Shown in pieces: positions 7,237 through 13,323 of a stretch of DNA of 21,699 bases. The notes under the pieces are model-generated. The model saw only the letters and a program-made list of their open reading frames with translations. It had not been told where the DNA came from and did no database searches. The DNA is taken from positions 1 through 21,699 of the forward strand of contig CAYNIY010000027.1 in assembly GCA_964397525.1 (NCBI GenBank), read 5' to 3'. Both the position numbers and the translations under genes were made by a program. The stretch is from Syntrophopropionicum sp964397525 (GTDB lineage: Bacteria > Bacillota > Desulfotomaculia > Desulfotomaculales > Pelotomaculaceae). Numbering within the stretch: the stretch's first letter is position 1; the number at the start of each line of letters is the position of its first letter.

Positions 7237-7257
7237 GTTTTTTAAATATGATATAAT
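7230..7257 (+). promoter_or_regulatory. Promoter of the ECF sigma/anti-sigma operon
   Basis: CTGTCA (7230-7235), 16 bp, then a perfect TATAAT (7252-7257). Its -35 overlaps the -35 of the divergent minus-strand promoter almost exactly, so the two promoters should exclude each other. It is a housekeeping-type promoter, not an obvious ECF autoregulated one. Confidence 0.5.
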
Positions 7258-7264
7258 TTATTTG

Positions 7265-7275
7265 GTGACTGTCAC
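7265..7275. promoter_or_regulatory. 11-bp palindrome at the sigma gene start site
   Basis: GTGACTGTCAC is perfectly symmetric around a central T. It sits 7 bp after the TATAAT box, covering the expected transcription start, a usual place for a repressor operator. No repressor is identified. Confidence 0.35.
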
Positions 7276-7329
7276 AAAAATGGCTTTGAACCTGTTATAT
7301 GAATGAAACAGTCAATGGAGGTCCGGGCA

Positions 7330-7869
7330 GTGCCGTTAATTACCGCCAGTTTTAATAATAACATGAACGGTTTCAAAGAGCTTTTCGAAAGCCACTATCC
7401 GTCTGTTTGCCGCAGGCTTACCGCTCTCCTGGGCAGCCGCTCCGCCGCGGAGGACGTTGCCCAGGAAGCGTTTATCAAGCTGTACGAAGCCCCGCCCCGT
7501 GAATTTACCAACCCCGGCGGATGGCTGACCAGGGTGGCCACCAACATGGCCTATAACCAACTGAACAGCGAGAAAAGCAGGCGACGCAGGGAAGCGGACG
7601 TTGGAGATTCCCTGGCAGTAATGGAACCAGATCCGGCTGAGGAATTATTGCGGGACGAAAAAATGGCTTTTACCCGGCGGGTATTAGCGCTTCTGCCTGA
7701 GAGAGACCGGGCCTGCCTGCTGTTGAAGTTTTCCGGAATGGATTACGCCGCCATCGCACGGATCACCGGCGTTAAAGAGTCTTCTGTCGGCACCCTGCTG
7801 GCGCGGGCCCGCGCCAGGTTTAAGTCGGAATATTTAAAGCTCGGGGGTAGTGATCATGATGTGCTATAA
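7330..7869 (+). CDS. ECF-type RNA polymerase sigma factor
   Basis: This 179-aa sigma-70-family protein has only regions 2 and 4. Region 2 runs from about residue 14 to 85 (FESHYPSVCRRL, AAEDVAQEAFIKLYE, PGGWLTRVATNMAYNQL). Region 4 runs from about 118 to 170 (LPERDRACLLLKFSGMDYAAIA, then GVKESSVGTLLARARARFK, the -35-binding helix-turn-helix). The GTG at 7330 has a perfect GGAGGT (7317-7322) at 7 nt spacing and is preferred over ATG 7303, which lies upstream of that site. The 3' end overlaps the anti-sigma gene by 14 bp. The sigma factor is presumably held inactive by that membrane protein until an envelope signal appears, with the ABC exporter downstream as a likely target or partner. Confidence 0.92.
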   Translation: MPLITASFNNNMNGFKELFESHYPSVCRRLTALLGSRSAAEDVAQEAFIKLYEAPPREFTNPGGWLTRVATNMAYNQLNSEKSRRRREADVGDSLAVMEPDPAEELLRDEKMAFTRRVLALLPERDRACLLLKFSGMDYAAIARITGVKESSVGTLLARARARFKSEYLKLGGSDHDVL

Positions 7870-9001
7870 TCCCGGTTCACTGCAGGCATACCTGGACGGG
7901 GAAATAACAGGCAACGAAAAGAGCGGGATGGAGGAGCACCTCCAGACCTGTAAGAGCTGCAGAGAGCAGCTCGAGCTGCTGCGGGAAAACCAGGTTTTTG
8001 CCAGCGGCATGCTGGCCGGATATATGAGCTCTCTGGGGCGGAATGAGGTTGATACCGGCGCGGCCTGGAACCGGTTTAAGGGTGCATATAAACTTAGACA
8101 GGAATCTAAAAAATATAATGGCGATAAAAAGAAAGGGGTTTTAACAATGCTGTCAAGATACCGTGTTGCTGCAACTGCCGCGGTACTGGTTTTGGCGCTT
8201 GCTTTCAGCTTTAGTTTTGGGACGGTCCGTACTGCCGCCAGTGAGCTGCTTACCATATTCAGGGTTGAAAAGGTGCAAACTGTAAACATTACACCTGAAG
8301 ATATGGCAAGCTTAGAAAAGGCAATGCGTGAGGGAACCGGCGCGGTTGATGTCGATAATTTCGGGAAATTTGAATTCGACGGAAACCAGGAGACAATAAA
8401 AACAACCATAGATGAGGCGGCAGGGGTGGTTGATTTTCCGGTTAAGCTGCCTGCGGGTATAACCGGCTACAGCGGCCCGGAAATATACCTGAATGCCGGC
8501 GGGACTATGAACCTCACACTCGATACTATCAATATCAATAAAATGATCCAGTCGTTCGGCAGCGACAAACTGCTCCCTGACGAGCTCAACGGCAAAACTT
8601 TTACTGTGAATATACCGGCTCAAGTTACTGCCAAGTATAAAGGTCTTGAAAATGATACGATCATAGTCGGGCAGAGCAGGAGTCCCGAACTGATCGCTCC
8701 CGGCTCTGACGTACTGGCCATACGTGACGCCCTGCTGGCATTGCCTATCCTGCCGGATAACCTGCGCAGCCAGCTGGCATCGATCGACGACTGGCAGCAT
8801 ACTATCATAGTGCCGAATGTGGACGGCTCGTCGCAGGAGGTTAAAGTGAACGGAGCAGAAGGCGTGTTTATCAGCCAACCGGATGGTTCTGATACTGAAG
8901 ATATTTCCTGCCTGGTCTGGCAAAAAGACGGCGTTGTTTACGCAGTCAGCGGCAGACTGACCCTGGAACAAGCCCTGGATACAGCCAGCGCGATGAGATA
9001 G
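7856..9001 (+). CDS. Zinc-finger (ZAS) membrane anti-sigma factor with large extracytoplasmic domain
   Basis: This 381-aa protein has a cytoplasmic zinc-binding anti-sigma domain in the first about 50 residues, with the spacing C-x24-H-x3-C-x2-C (HLQTCKSC). A linker and one TM helix (about 104-125, VAATAAVLVLALAFSFSFG) follow. About 250 extracytoplasmic residues come next, ending in a segment (CLVWQKDGVVYAVSG) that resembles DUF4367-type domains. ATG 7856 is chosen with GGGGG 8 nt upstream; GTG 7850 is too close to it. The gene ends exactly at the assembly gap with a proper TAG. A second strong ribosome site and in-frame ATG at 8147 could give a shorter product without the zinc finger. Confidence 0.85.
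   Translation: MMCYNPGSLQAYLDGEITGNEKSGMEEHLQTCKSCREQLELLRENQVFASGMLAGYMSSLGRNEVDTGAAWNRFKGAYKLRQESKKYNGDKKKGVLTMLSRYRVAATAAVLVLALAFSFSFGTVRTAASELLTIFRVEKVQTVNITPEDMASLEKAMREGTGAVDVDNFGKFEFDGNQETIKTTIDEAAGVVDFPVKLPAGITGYSGPEIYLNAGGTMNLTLDTININKMIQSFGSDKLLPDELNGKTFTVNIPAQVTAKYKGLENDTIIVGQSRSPELIAPGSDVLAIRDALLALPILPDNLRSQLASIDDWQHTIIVPNVDGSSQEVKVNGAEGVFISQPDGSDTEDISCLVWQKDGVVYAVSGRLTLEQALDTASAMR
8131..8149 (+). promoter_or_regulatory. Internal ribosome binding site and in-frame ATG in the anti-sigma gene
   Basis: GAAAGGGG (8131-8138) lies 8 nt before ATG 8147, which is in frame with the anti-sigma gene at codon 98. Translation from here would begin MLSRYRVAAT directly before the TM helix and give a 284-aa membrane-anchored product without the zinc-finger domain. 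Confidence 0.4.
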
Positions 9002-9101
9002 NNNNNNNNNNNNNNNNNNNNNNNNNNNNNNNNNNNNNNNNNNNNNNNNNNNNNNNNNNNNNNNNNNNNNNNNNNNNNNNNNNNNNNNNNNNNNNNNNNN
9101 N
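9002..9101. other. Assembly gap (100 N)
   Basis: Exactly 100 N bases, the usual placeholder for a gap of unknown length. It separates the anti-sigma stop from an ABC ATPase that lacks its first about 45 residues including Walker A. At least about 130 coding bases are therefore missing, more than the placeholder length. Confidence 0.99.
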
Positions 9102-9857
9102 CCTACCTCCGGAAGTGCCCGGATCCTGGGAAAACCCCTGGGTGACCGGAGCGTGAGGAGGAAAACAGGTTTTTTACCGGAAAATTTTCGCTACCAGGAC
9201 TGGCTGACCGGGGCGGAACTGCTTTCCTTTCACGGTTCTCTGCACGGCATGAACCGGGCGGAAAAAACGCGCCGCATCCCGGAAGTACTGGAACTGGTGG
9301 GACTGGGAGAGAAGGGGAGACAGAGAGTAGGTTCCTACAGCAAGGGCATGCAGCAGCGGGTTGGTTTGGCCTGCGCCCTGCTGCCGGATCCGGAGCTGGT
9401 TTTCCTGGACGAGCCAACATCCGCCCTTGACCCCCTGGGGCGGCGCGAAGTGCGCGAAATCATGCTGGAACTCCGCAAGAGAGGTAAAACCATTTTCTTG
9501 AACAGCCACCTTTTAAGTGAAGTTGAGATGGTCTGTGACCGGGTGGCTTTTATAAACAAAGGATGTATAGTTGCAGAAGGTTCCCTGGATCATTTACTGG
9601 CAAACACTGTTGAGGTGGATATGCGGGTTGAAGGAATATCAGAAAAAATGCTCGGCGAGCTATCTGCACTGAGCAGCTCTTTGAAAACCGAAGGCAATTT
9701 AATCAGGCTTAGCCTGAGGGATATGGCTGATGCCCCTGTCCTGGCCGAAATAGTGGTGAATAACGGCGGCAAACTATTCAGCCTCAATACAAGACAAAAT
9801 TCCCTGGAAGACCTGTTTATTGAACTCGTCAAAGAAGGGGGGCATCAGGCATGTTGA
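9102..9857 (+). CDS. ABC-2 exporter ATP-binding protein (5' end lost in gap)
   Basis: The reading frame is open from the first base after the gap, giving 251 residues starting PTSGSARILGK. That is the segment that normally lies shortly after Walker A, so the N-terminal about 45 residues including the P-loop are in the gap. Present are the Q-loop region (TGFLPENFRYQDWLTG), the signature SYSKGMQQRVGLA, Walker B LVFLDEPTSALDP and the H-loop NSHLLSEVE. A C-terminal about 80-residue extension is typical of DrrA/CcmA-like exporters. An internal ATG-like start at 9153 is not the true start. It overlaps the permease gene by 7 bp and probably belongs to the ECF sigma operon. The substrate is unknown. 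Confidence 0.9.
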   Translation, partial: PTSGSARILGKPLGDRSVRRKTGFLPENFRYQDWLTGAELLSFHGSLHGMNRAEKTRRIPEVLELVGLGEKGRQRVGSYSKGMQQRVGLACALLPDPELVFLDEPTSALDPLGRREVREIMLELRKRGKTIFLNSHLLSEVEMVCDRVAFINKGCIVAEGSLDHLLANTVEVDMRVEGISEKMLGELSALSSSLKTEGNLIRLSLRDMADAPVLAEIVVNNGGKLFSLNTRQNSLEDLFIELVKEGGHQAC

Positions 9858-10684
9858 CAATAGCTGCCTTAACCTTCAAAGAGGTCGTGCGCCGCCGCAT
9901 TCTCCTGGTCACAGTGGCCCTGGCCGTTATCTTTCTGTCCTTGTATGGTACAGCGGTCCATTACGGCTACCAGGATATGACCTCAAGCCACTATGCCGGG
10001 CCCATGAACGCATTGATTGCGCCGATGTTCCTGTCCATCGGGCTGTATTTCGGAAGTTTCATTGTTGCTTTTTTAGCTGTCATGGCAGCAGTGGGTGCCA
10101 TATCAGGCGAAATTGAAAATGGTATCATCAACGCTATCGTACCCAGCCCGGTGAGGCGCGTGGATATTGTCCTGGGTAAATTTATTGGTTACGCTTTAAT
10201 GCTTTCGGTGTTCGCGTCCTTGTTTTACGTGGCTGTGCTGTTGATTGTCCAGTTAAATACAGGTCTGAGCGCACCAGTCAGGGCCAGTGCGGTAGGACTT
10301 TTTTGCCTGCAGCCGGTCATCCTCCTGGCTGTGACCATGTTCGGCACCACTTTTTTGTCCACCCTGGCCAACGGTATCGGTTCATTCATGCTTTACGCGG
10401 TGGGTGTGGTCGGGGGCATGATGGAGCAGATCGGCTACCTGGCCAAAAGCCAGACGCTGGTCGATATCGGTATCGCTTCCAGCCTGCTTATGCCCGCTGA
10501 TTCGGTATACAGGAAAATAGTCTATGGCCTCATGTCCACTCCGGACGTGTCCTTATCAAACATGATGCTGGGCCCTTTCGGCAGTTTTTCGGAACCCAGC
10601 GTCTGGATGCTGGGTTATACCGGATTCTATATTGTGTTTTTCCTGGCAATGGCATCATTAATTTTTTCCCGGAAAGACATCTGA
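9851..10684 (+). CDS. ABC-2 type transporter permease
   Basis: This 277-aa membrane protein has about six hydrophobic helices, near residues 18-38, 54-74, 78-98, 113-138, 150-175 and 250-270. It starts with TIAALTFKEVVRRR, the common N-terminal amphipathic segment of ABC-2 permeases. GAISGEIENGIINAIVPSPVRR, partly conserved across the family, follows the helix pair and precedes the coupling segment. The start ATG at 9851 has GGGGGG 8 nt upstream and lies within the ATPase stop region, so the two are co-translated. A sigma/anti-sigma/ABC exporter cluster suggests an envelope-stress or antimicrobial-export role, but the substrate cannot be read from sequence. Confidence 0.88.
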   Translation: MLTIAALTFKEVVRRRILLVTVALAVIFLSLYGTAVHYGYQDMTSSHYAGPMNALIAPMFLSIGLYFGSFIVAFLAVMAAVGAISGEIENGIINAIVPSPVRRVDIVLGKFIGYALMLSVFASLFYVAVLLIVQLNTGLSAPVRASAVGLFCLQPVILLAVTMFGTTFLSTLANGIGSFMLYAVGVVGGMMEQIGYLAKSQTLVDIGIASSLLMPADSVYRKIVYGLMSTPDVSLSNMMLGPFGSFSEPSVWMLGYTGFYIVFFLAMASLIFSRKDI

Positions 10685-10686
10685 CA

Positions 10687-10768
10687 GTGTGGACAGTGGA
10701 CAGGAGGGACAGGTACCTTGTCCCACCCTTGTCAGGTGGGACAAGGTACCTGTCCCTCCTGTCCACAC
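10687..10768. repeat. Long perfect hairpin (32-bp arms, 7-nt loop), REP-like element
   Basis: Positions 10696-10727 are the exact reverse complement of 10735-10766, with only 7 nt between. Each arm is itself an imperfect palindrome built on GGGACAGGTACC..TTGTCCC, so alternative cruciform folds are possible. The 7-mer GTGGACA is duplicated in tandem at 10689-10702 on the left side only. Removing one copy would extend the stem to 34 bp. It lies 11 bp after the permease stop and just before the tRNA promoter. There is no T tract, so it is not a classical terminator, though it could stop or protect the upstream mRNA. No transposase is nearby. Confidence 0.9.
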
Positions 10769-10796
10769 TTGCAAAAATGGCTGATTCAGATATAAT
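10769..10796 (+). promoter_or_regulatory. tRNA-Arg promoter
   Basis: TTGCAA (10769-10774), 16 bp, and a perfect TATAAT (10791-10796) lie 30 bp before the mature tRNA 5' end. The -35 box touches the base of the long hairpin. Confidence 0.6.
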
Positions 10797-10826
10797 ATAG
10801 TAGTAATCCTGCCAGTTTAATAAAAT

Positions 10827-10901
10827 GCGCCTGTAGCTCAGGGGATAGAGCGCCGGCCTCCGGAGCCGGAAGCGCAGGTTCGATTCCTGCCAGGCGCACC
10901 A
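10827..10901 (+). tRNA. tRNA-Arg (anticodon CCG)
   Basis: The cloverleaf folds fully. The acceptor stem is GCGCCTG with CAGGCGC, and the D stem is GCTC/GAGC. The anticodon stem is CCGGC/GCCGG around loop CTCCGGA (anticodon CCG, reading CGG). The T stem is GCAGG/CCTGC around TTCGATT. The discriminator is A, followed by an encoded CCA at 10899-10901. It is a single isolated tRNA gene. Confidence 0.97.
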
Positions 10902-10917
10902 GTAAACATATAAACAA

Positions 10918-10950
10918 AAAACCGGTGCCATGATGCACCGGTTTTGTTTT
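10918..10950 (+). terminator. Rho-independent terminator after tRNA-Arg
   Basis: AAAACCGGTGC (10918-10928) pairs with GCACCGGTTTT (10935-10945) around a 6-nt loop. A T-rich run to 10951 follows. With its A-rich 5' flank it could also serve the converging minus-strand gene that ends at 10993. Confidence 0.9.
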
Positions 10951-10992
10951 TCATCCACCACAGCCTTAACACACCTTGTCCTGCAAAGAAGC

Positions 10993-11742
10993 TTATTTGT
11001 CTCCGGCTACTACTGGGGTGGCATTTTCGTCAAACGGGTTGATTCTCATGGCCAGCGAGAAAAGATACGGGTAATTTTTCTTCAGATAAAGCATATACCC
11101 CAGCCATTGAGCCACCAGATTGCTGTAGACCCGGTTGACATCACTGGTCAGGTGGAGCTTGTCCTGTGCAGGTAAGTTTGCAAAATCCGTTCTGCGGCTC
11201 AGTTCGTCTGTCAAGTGTGATATGGCACGCAGCAGTTCTGTGAAAGATTCATGCTCCATTAAAGCAGGGTTTTCTAATAACCTGAGCAGAAAATCTCTTT
11301 TACTGCTCAGCCAGGTCTGCAGCATTTCAAAATCAATTTTCCTGCCGTCTGTTTTATAAGCATGGCTGTTGATGATTCTCTTGACAGCTTCGAAATTTTC
11401 ATCTGTCCACCTGTCACCTATTATGAGATGGCCTTTTAGCTTGTCGATATCGGGATCATAATCAGAAAAATATGTCAGCATCTGCGTGCCGATCTCTGTG
11501 AAAAACATCCCGATCACCATATTGATCTTTTCCAGCCTGTCGCGCTTTGCTCTGATTGAAAGCAACTTGTTAATGACCAGGGTTACTAATAAAACATTTA
11601 TCGGCAGAAAGCCGAGCGCGTTAAAAACATACATATAGGTGTTTAAAGGATCTCCCAGGACTAAAAACTTAATCAGATAAACGAAAAAGGAAAACGTTAC
11701 CAGGACTATACCGAGCTTTACTTCCCAGCTTAATGCTCTCAA
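10993..11742 (-). CDS. Two-TM protein of unknown function, paralogue A
   Basis: I do not recognise this family. The 249-aa protein has two N-terminal TM helices (about residues 10-29 and 37-57) and a about 190-residue, mostly helical, probably cytoplasmic part. Striking segments are GFLPINVLLVT in helix 2, then KINMVIGMFFTEIGT, SKRDFLLRLLENP, HLTDEL, WLGYM and YPYLFSLAMRINPFD. It is clearly paralogous to the gene at 13324-14067 on the other strand. In the C-terminal part about 56 of 96 positions are identical by hand alignment. The start is TTG at 11742 with a strong GGGGGTGG site; the N-terminus then aligns exactly with its paralogue (Trp6 in both). It is divergent from the PilZ gene. A signalling or scaffold role is possible but unproven. 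Confidence 0.8.
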   Translation of the reverse strand: MRALSWEVKLGIVLVTFSFFVYLIKFLVLGDPLNTYMYVFNALGFLPINVLLVTLVINKLLSIRAKRDRLEKINMVIGMFFTEIGTQMLTYFSDYDPDIDKLKGHLIIGDRWTDENFEAVKRIINSHAYKTDGRKIDFEMLQTWLSSKRDFLLRLLENPALMEHESFTELLRAISHLTDELSRRTDFANLPAQDKLHLTSDVNRVYSNLVAQWLGYMLYLKKNYPYLFSLAMRINPFDENATPVVAGDK

Positions 11743-11814
11743 TATCCCACCCCCTTCATGTTTTTAAATGATTAGGTATTATTATATTTCCAAACAATTC
11801 AAAATTCCACAGTT

Positions 11815-11826
11815 GATAATATTATC
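11815..11826. promoter_or_regulatory. 12-bp palindrome between paralogue A and the PilZ gene
   Basis: GATAATATTATC is a perfect palindrome in the 226-bp AT-rich divergent region (11743-11968). It could be an operator, but such AT-rich palindromes arise by chance. A minus-strand TATAAT (11786-11781) nearby may be the -10 of paralogue A; no convincing -35 was found. Confidence 0.25.
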
Positions 11827-11879
11827 CTTTTATATATAATAAACTTTATATCGCTTTCCTATAATATACCATCATGTAA

Positions 11880-11909
11880 TTGATAAATTTAATTATATTT
11901 TGTTATAAT
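11880..11909 (+). promoter_or_regulatory. Sigma-A promoter of the PilZ gene
   Basis: TTGATA (11880-11885), 18 bp, then a perfect TATAAT (11904-11909). An 8-bp inverted repeat GGAAAAAT-N6-ATTTTTCC (11911-11932) follows directly at the expected start site and may be an operator. Confidence 0.55.
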
Positions 11910-11968
11910 GGGAAAAATGATTATATTTTTCCAATCAGCGGCAAAAAAATAGTAAAAGGGTAGGGGTA

Positions 11969-12601
11969 ATGCACATCATGGATTATCCGGATGCAGTCAG
12001 GGAAACTTTGCGCAGCTTGGTGTCTGGCAATCAAAACAATCCCATACTGAACGCGGCTGCAGCGGTACTCCTGCTGTTTATAATCACATTGCTGATCTGG
12101 TTGATGCTAAGATTAGTAAGAAACAGAAAGGCTAACGACAGCACGGTGGGACATAAAAGAGACTGGCTCAGGCTTCCGGTTAACCAATATTTTTTATACG
12201 CGCGGGGCAGCGGCAAAAACTATGAAAAAGCGAAAGCCGTCAACATCAGCGGCGGCGGGCTATTATTCACCACCGACAAAAAACTGGAACAAAATGAAAA
12301 TTTGCAGATCGTGCTGGACTTTGCTGACGACAAAAGGATGGACATAGCCGGACAAGTGGCTTGGATCTCGGAAAATTCTGCAGAAAACAAGGAAAAGCTT
12401 TATCTGGTCGGGGTGAAGTTTAGCGACATCAAGCCCAGAGACAGAGACGGTTTAATCAGCAGGATACTGCAGAAACAGCGCATGGTTGCTGTTGAACACA
12501 GCCGGGATGCTGGTGGTGTATGTATCAGGTGCGGTTCGCCAATACCAGCCGAGAACAGTACGGAGGACGCCGCAATATGCTCCAGGTGTATGGGTGACTG
12601 A
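11969..12601 (+). CDS. Membrane-anchored PilZ-domain (c-di-GMP receptor) protein with C-terminal zinc ribbon
   Basis: This 210-aa protein has three parts. A TM helix lies at about residues 28-50. A PilZ domain follows (about 62-170) with both c-di-GMP signature motifs: RxxxR at R64-R68 (RDWLR) and NxSxxG at N92-G97 (NISGGG). The C-terminal zinc ribbon has two CxxC knuckles, CIRCG near 189 and CSRCM near the end. The PilZ part should bind cyclic-di-GMP at the inner face of the membrane; the role of the ribbon is unknown. ATG 11969 has AAGGG 8 nt upstream; ATG 11978 is an alternative. The two flanking two-TM paralogues suggest a shared membrane process. Confidence 0.87.
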   Translation: MHIMDYPDAVRETLRSLVSGNQNNPILNAAAAVLLLFIITLLIWLMLRLVRNRKANDSTVGHKRDWLRLPVNQYFLYARGSGKNYEKAKAVNISGGGLLFTTDKKLEQNENLQIVLDFADDKRMDIAGQVAWISENSAENKEKLYLVGVKFSDIKPRDRDGLISRILQKQRMVAVEHSRDAGGVCIRCGSPIPAENSTEDAAICSRCMGD

Positions 12602-12650
12602 TTAAAATCAAAACACAAATTTGAGCGTGTTTCTATATCAGAACAAAGTC

Positions 12651-12676
12651 AGGCCTGCATGTAAAAATGCAGGCCT
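12651..12676. terminator. Stem-loop between the convergent PilZ and cupin genes
   Basis: AGGCCTGCAT (12651-12660) and ATGCAGGCCT (12667-12676) form a perfect 10-bp stem with a 6-nt loop, 49 bp after the PilZ gene. There is no real T tract on either strand, so termination is plausible but not certain. Confidence 0.5.
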
Positions 12677-12742
12677 ATTGGATGAAAATATTCCGCAAGA
12701 ATTACAGTGACTTTTACCGTGACATTAGCTCCCTGCAGCAGT

Positions 12743-13129
12743 TTAGAGCAGCGCCGGGATAAACTTTGCCAGCAGGTAAACATCCCCGTCATCAGCTACA
12801 ATCCTGTGTTTCACATTTTCGGGAACCACAAGGGAAACACCGAGTTCGCAGGGAAACTTCCTGCCTGCCAGTTCGCCTTTCCCCACTCCGCCGACAATAT
12901 TGATAAATTCCCATTTGTTGTCATGGATATGCTCGCCTATCTCAAAACCATCTTTTATCCTGATTAAATGACAGCTGAATTTGCCGTCAGATGAATCCCC
13001 TTTAACCAAATGCTTTAAAAAAACACCTGCAAAACTGGGATGCGGGTTCCATTCAAGGTCTTTCACTTTTGATTCTTTTTCGGTGTACTCAACCTTGCCT
13101 TCACTAAACCCCTTGACAGTTTCGTTCAT
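12743..13129 (-). CDS. Small cupin-domain protein
   Basis: This 128-aa single-domain cupin has motif 1 as IGEHIHDNKWEFINIVGGVG, around residues 68-87. It gives the H-x-H-x4-E-x5-G pattern with two His and one Glu as metal ligands. Motif 2 is VSLVVPENVKHRIVADD, with the fourth ligand His. A metal-binding cupin is therefore likely, but whether it is an enzyme, sensor or binding protein is open. The ATG is preceded by a perfect GGAGGT. It runs convergent to the PilZ gene and divergent from paralogue B. A minus-strand TATAAT (13175-13170) upstream may be its -10 box. Confidence 0.82.
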   Translation of the reverse strand: MNETVKGFSEGKVEYTEKESKVKDLEWNPHPSFAGVFLKHLVKGDSSDGKFSCHLIRIKDGFEIGEHIHDNKWEFINIVGGVGKGELAGRKFPCELGVSLVVPENVKHRIVADDGDVYLLAKFIPALL

Positions 13130-13219
13130 TGTTTTTACCTCCGTACATTTTATGTAATAATTTTAATAAATTATAACACAAATTTATTTTGAAGTATTCT
13201 AGTAACATCATGCCATGCC

Positions 13220-13243
13220 AGATCGTGGAAACACGATCTTTTT
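13220..13243 (+). terminator. Terminator-like hairpin in the leader upstream of paralogue B
   Basis: AGATCGTG (13220-13227) and CACGATCT (13232-13239) form an 8-bp stem closed by a GAAA tetraloop and followed by TTTTT. It is oriented with the + strand but lies 81 bp upstream of the gene start, not after a + strand gene. It could be an attenuator or end a short unannotated transcript. Confidence 0.55.
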
Positions 13244-13323
13244 AAAGTATGAGAAGGGAAAGCGGTCTAACTGTCAAAGTAATAACAAAAATAATTTTAA
13301 AATATTGAAGCGAAGTGAAAATT

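Noticed and set aside
7287..7313. ECF autoregulatory promoter TGAACC-N16-CAGTC before the sigma gene
   Set aside because: Transcription would begin downstream of the GGAGGT ribosome site at 7317-7322, so it could not give a translatable message from GTG 7330.
8312..8971. 219-aa minus-strand reading opposite the anti-sigma gene
   Set aside because: The plus-strand frame has a coherent TM helix and domain structure and is coupled to the sigma gene; this reading has no recognisable motif.
10530..10961. 143-aa minus-strand reading antisense to tRNA-Arg, containing WQESNLRFRLRRPALYPLSYRR
   Set aside because: The peptide is the known kind of artefact produced by translating the antisense of a tRNA and its flanks. 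It also crosses the long hairpin and the permease gene end.
13130..13323. Possible c-di-GMP riboswitch upstream of paralogue B
   Set aside because: The neighbourhood made this attractive, but the leader lacks the conserved GEMM sequence elements; only a simple GAAA-loop terminator-like hairpin is present.
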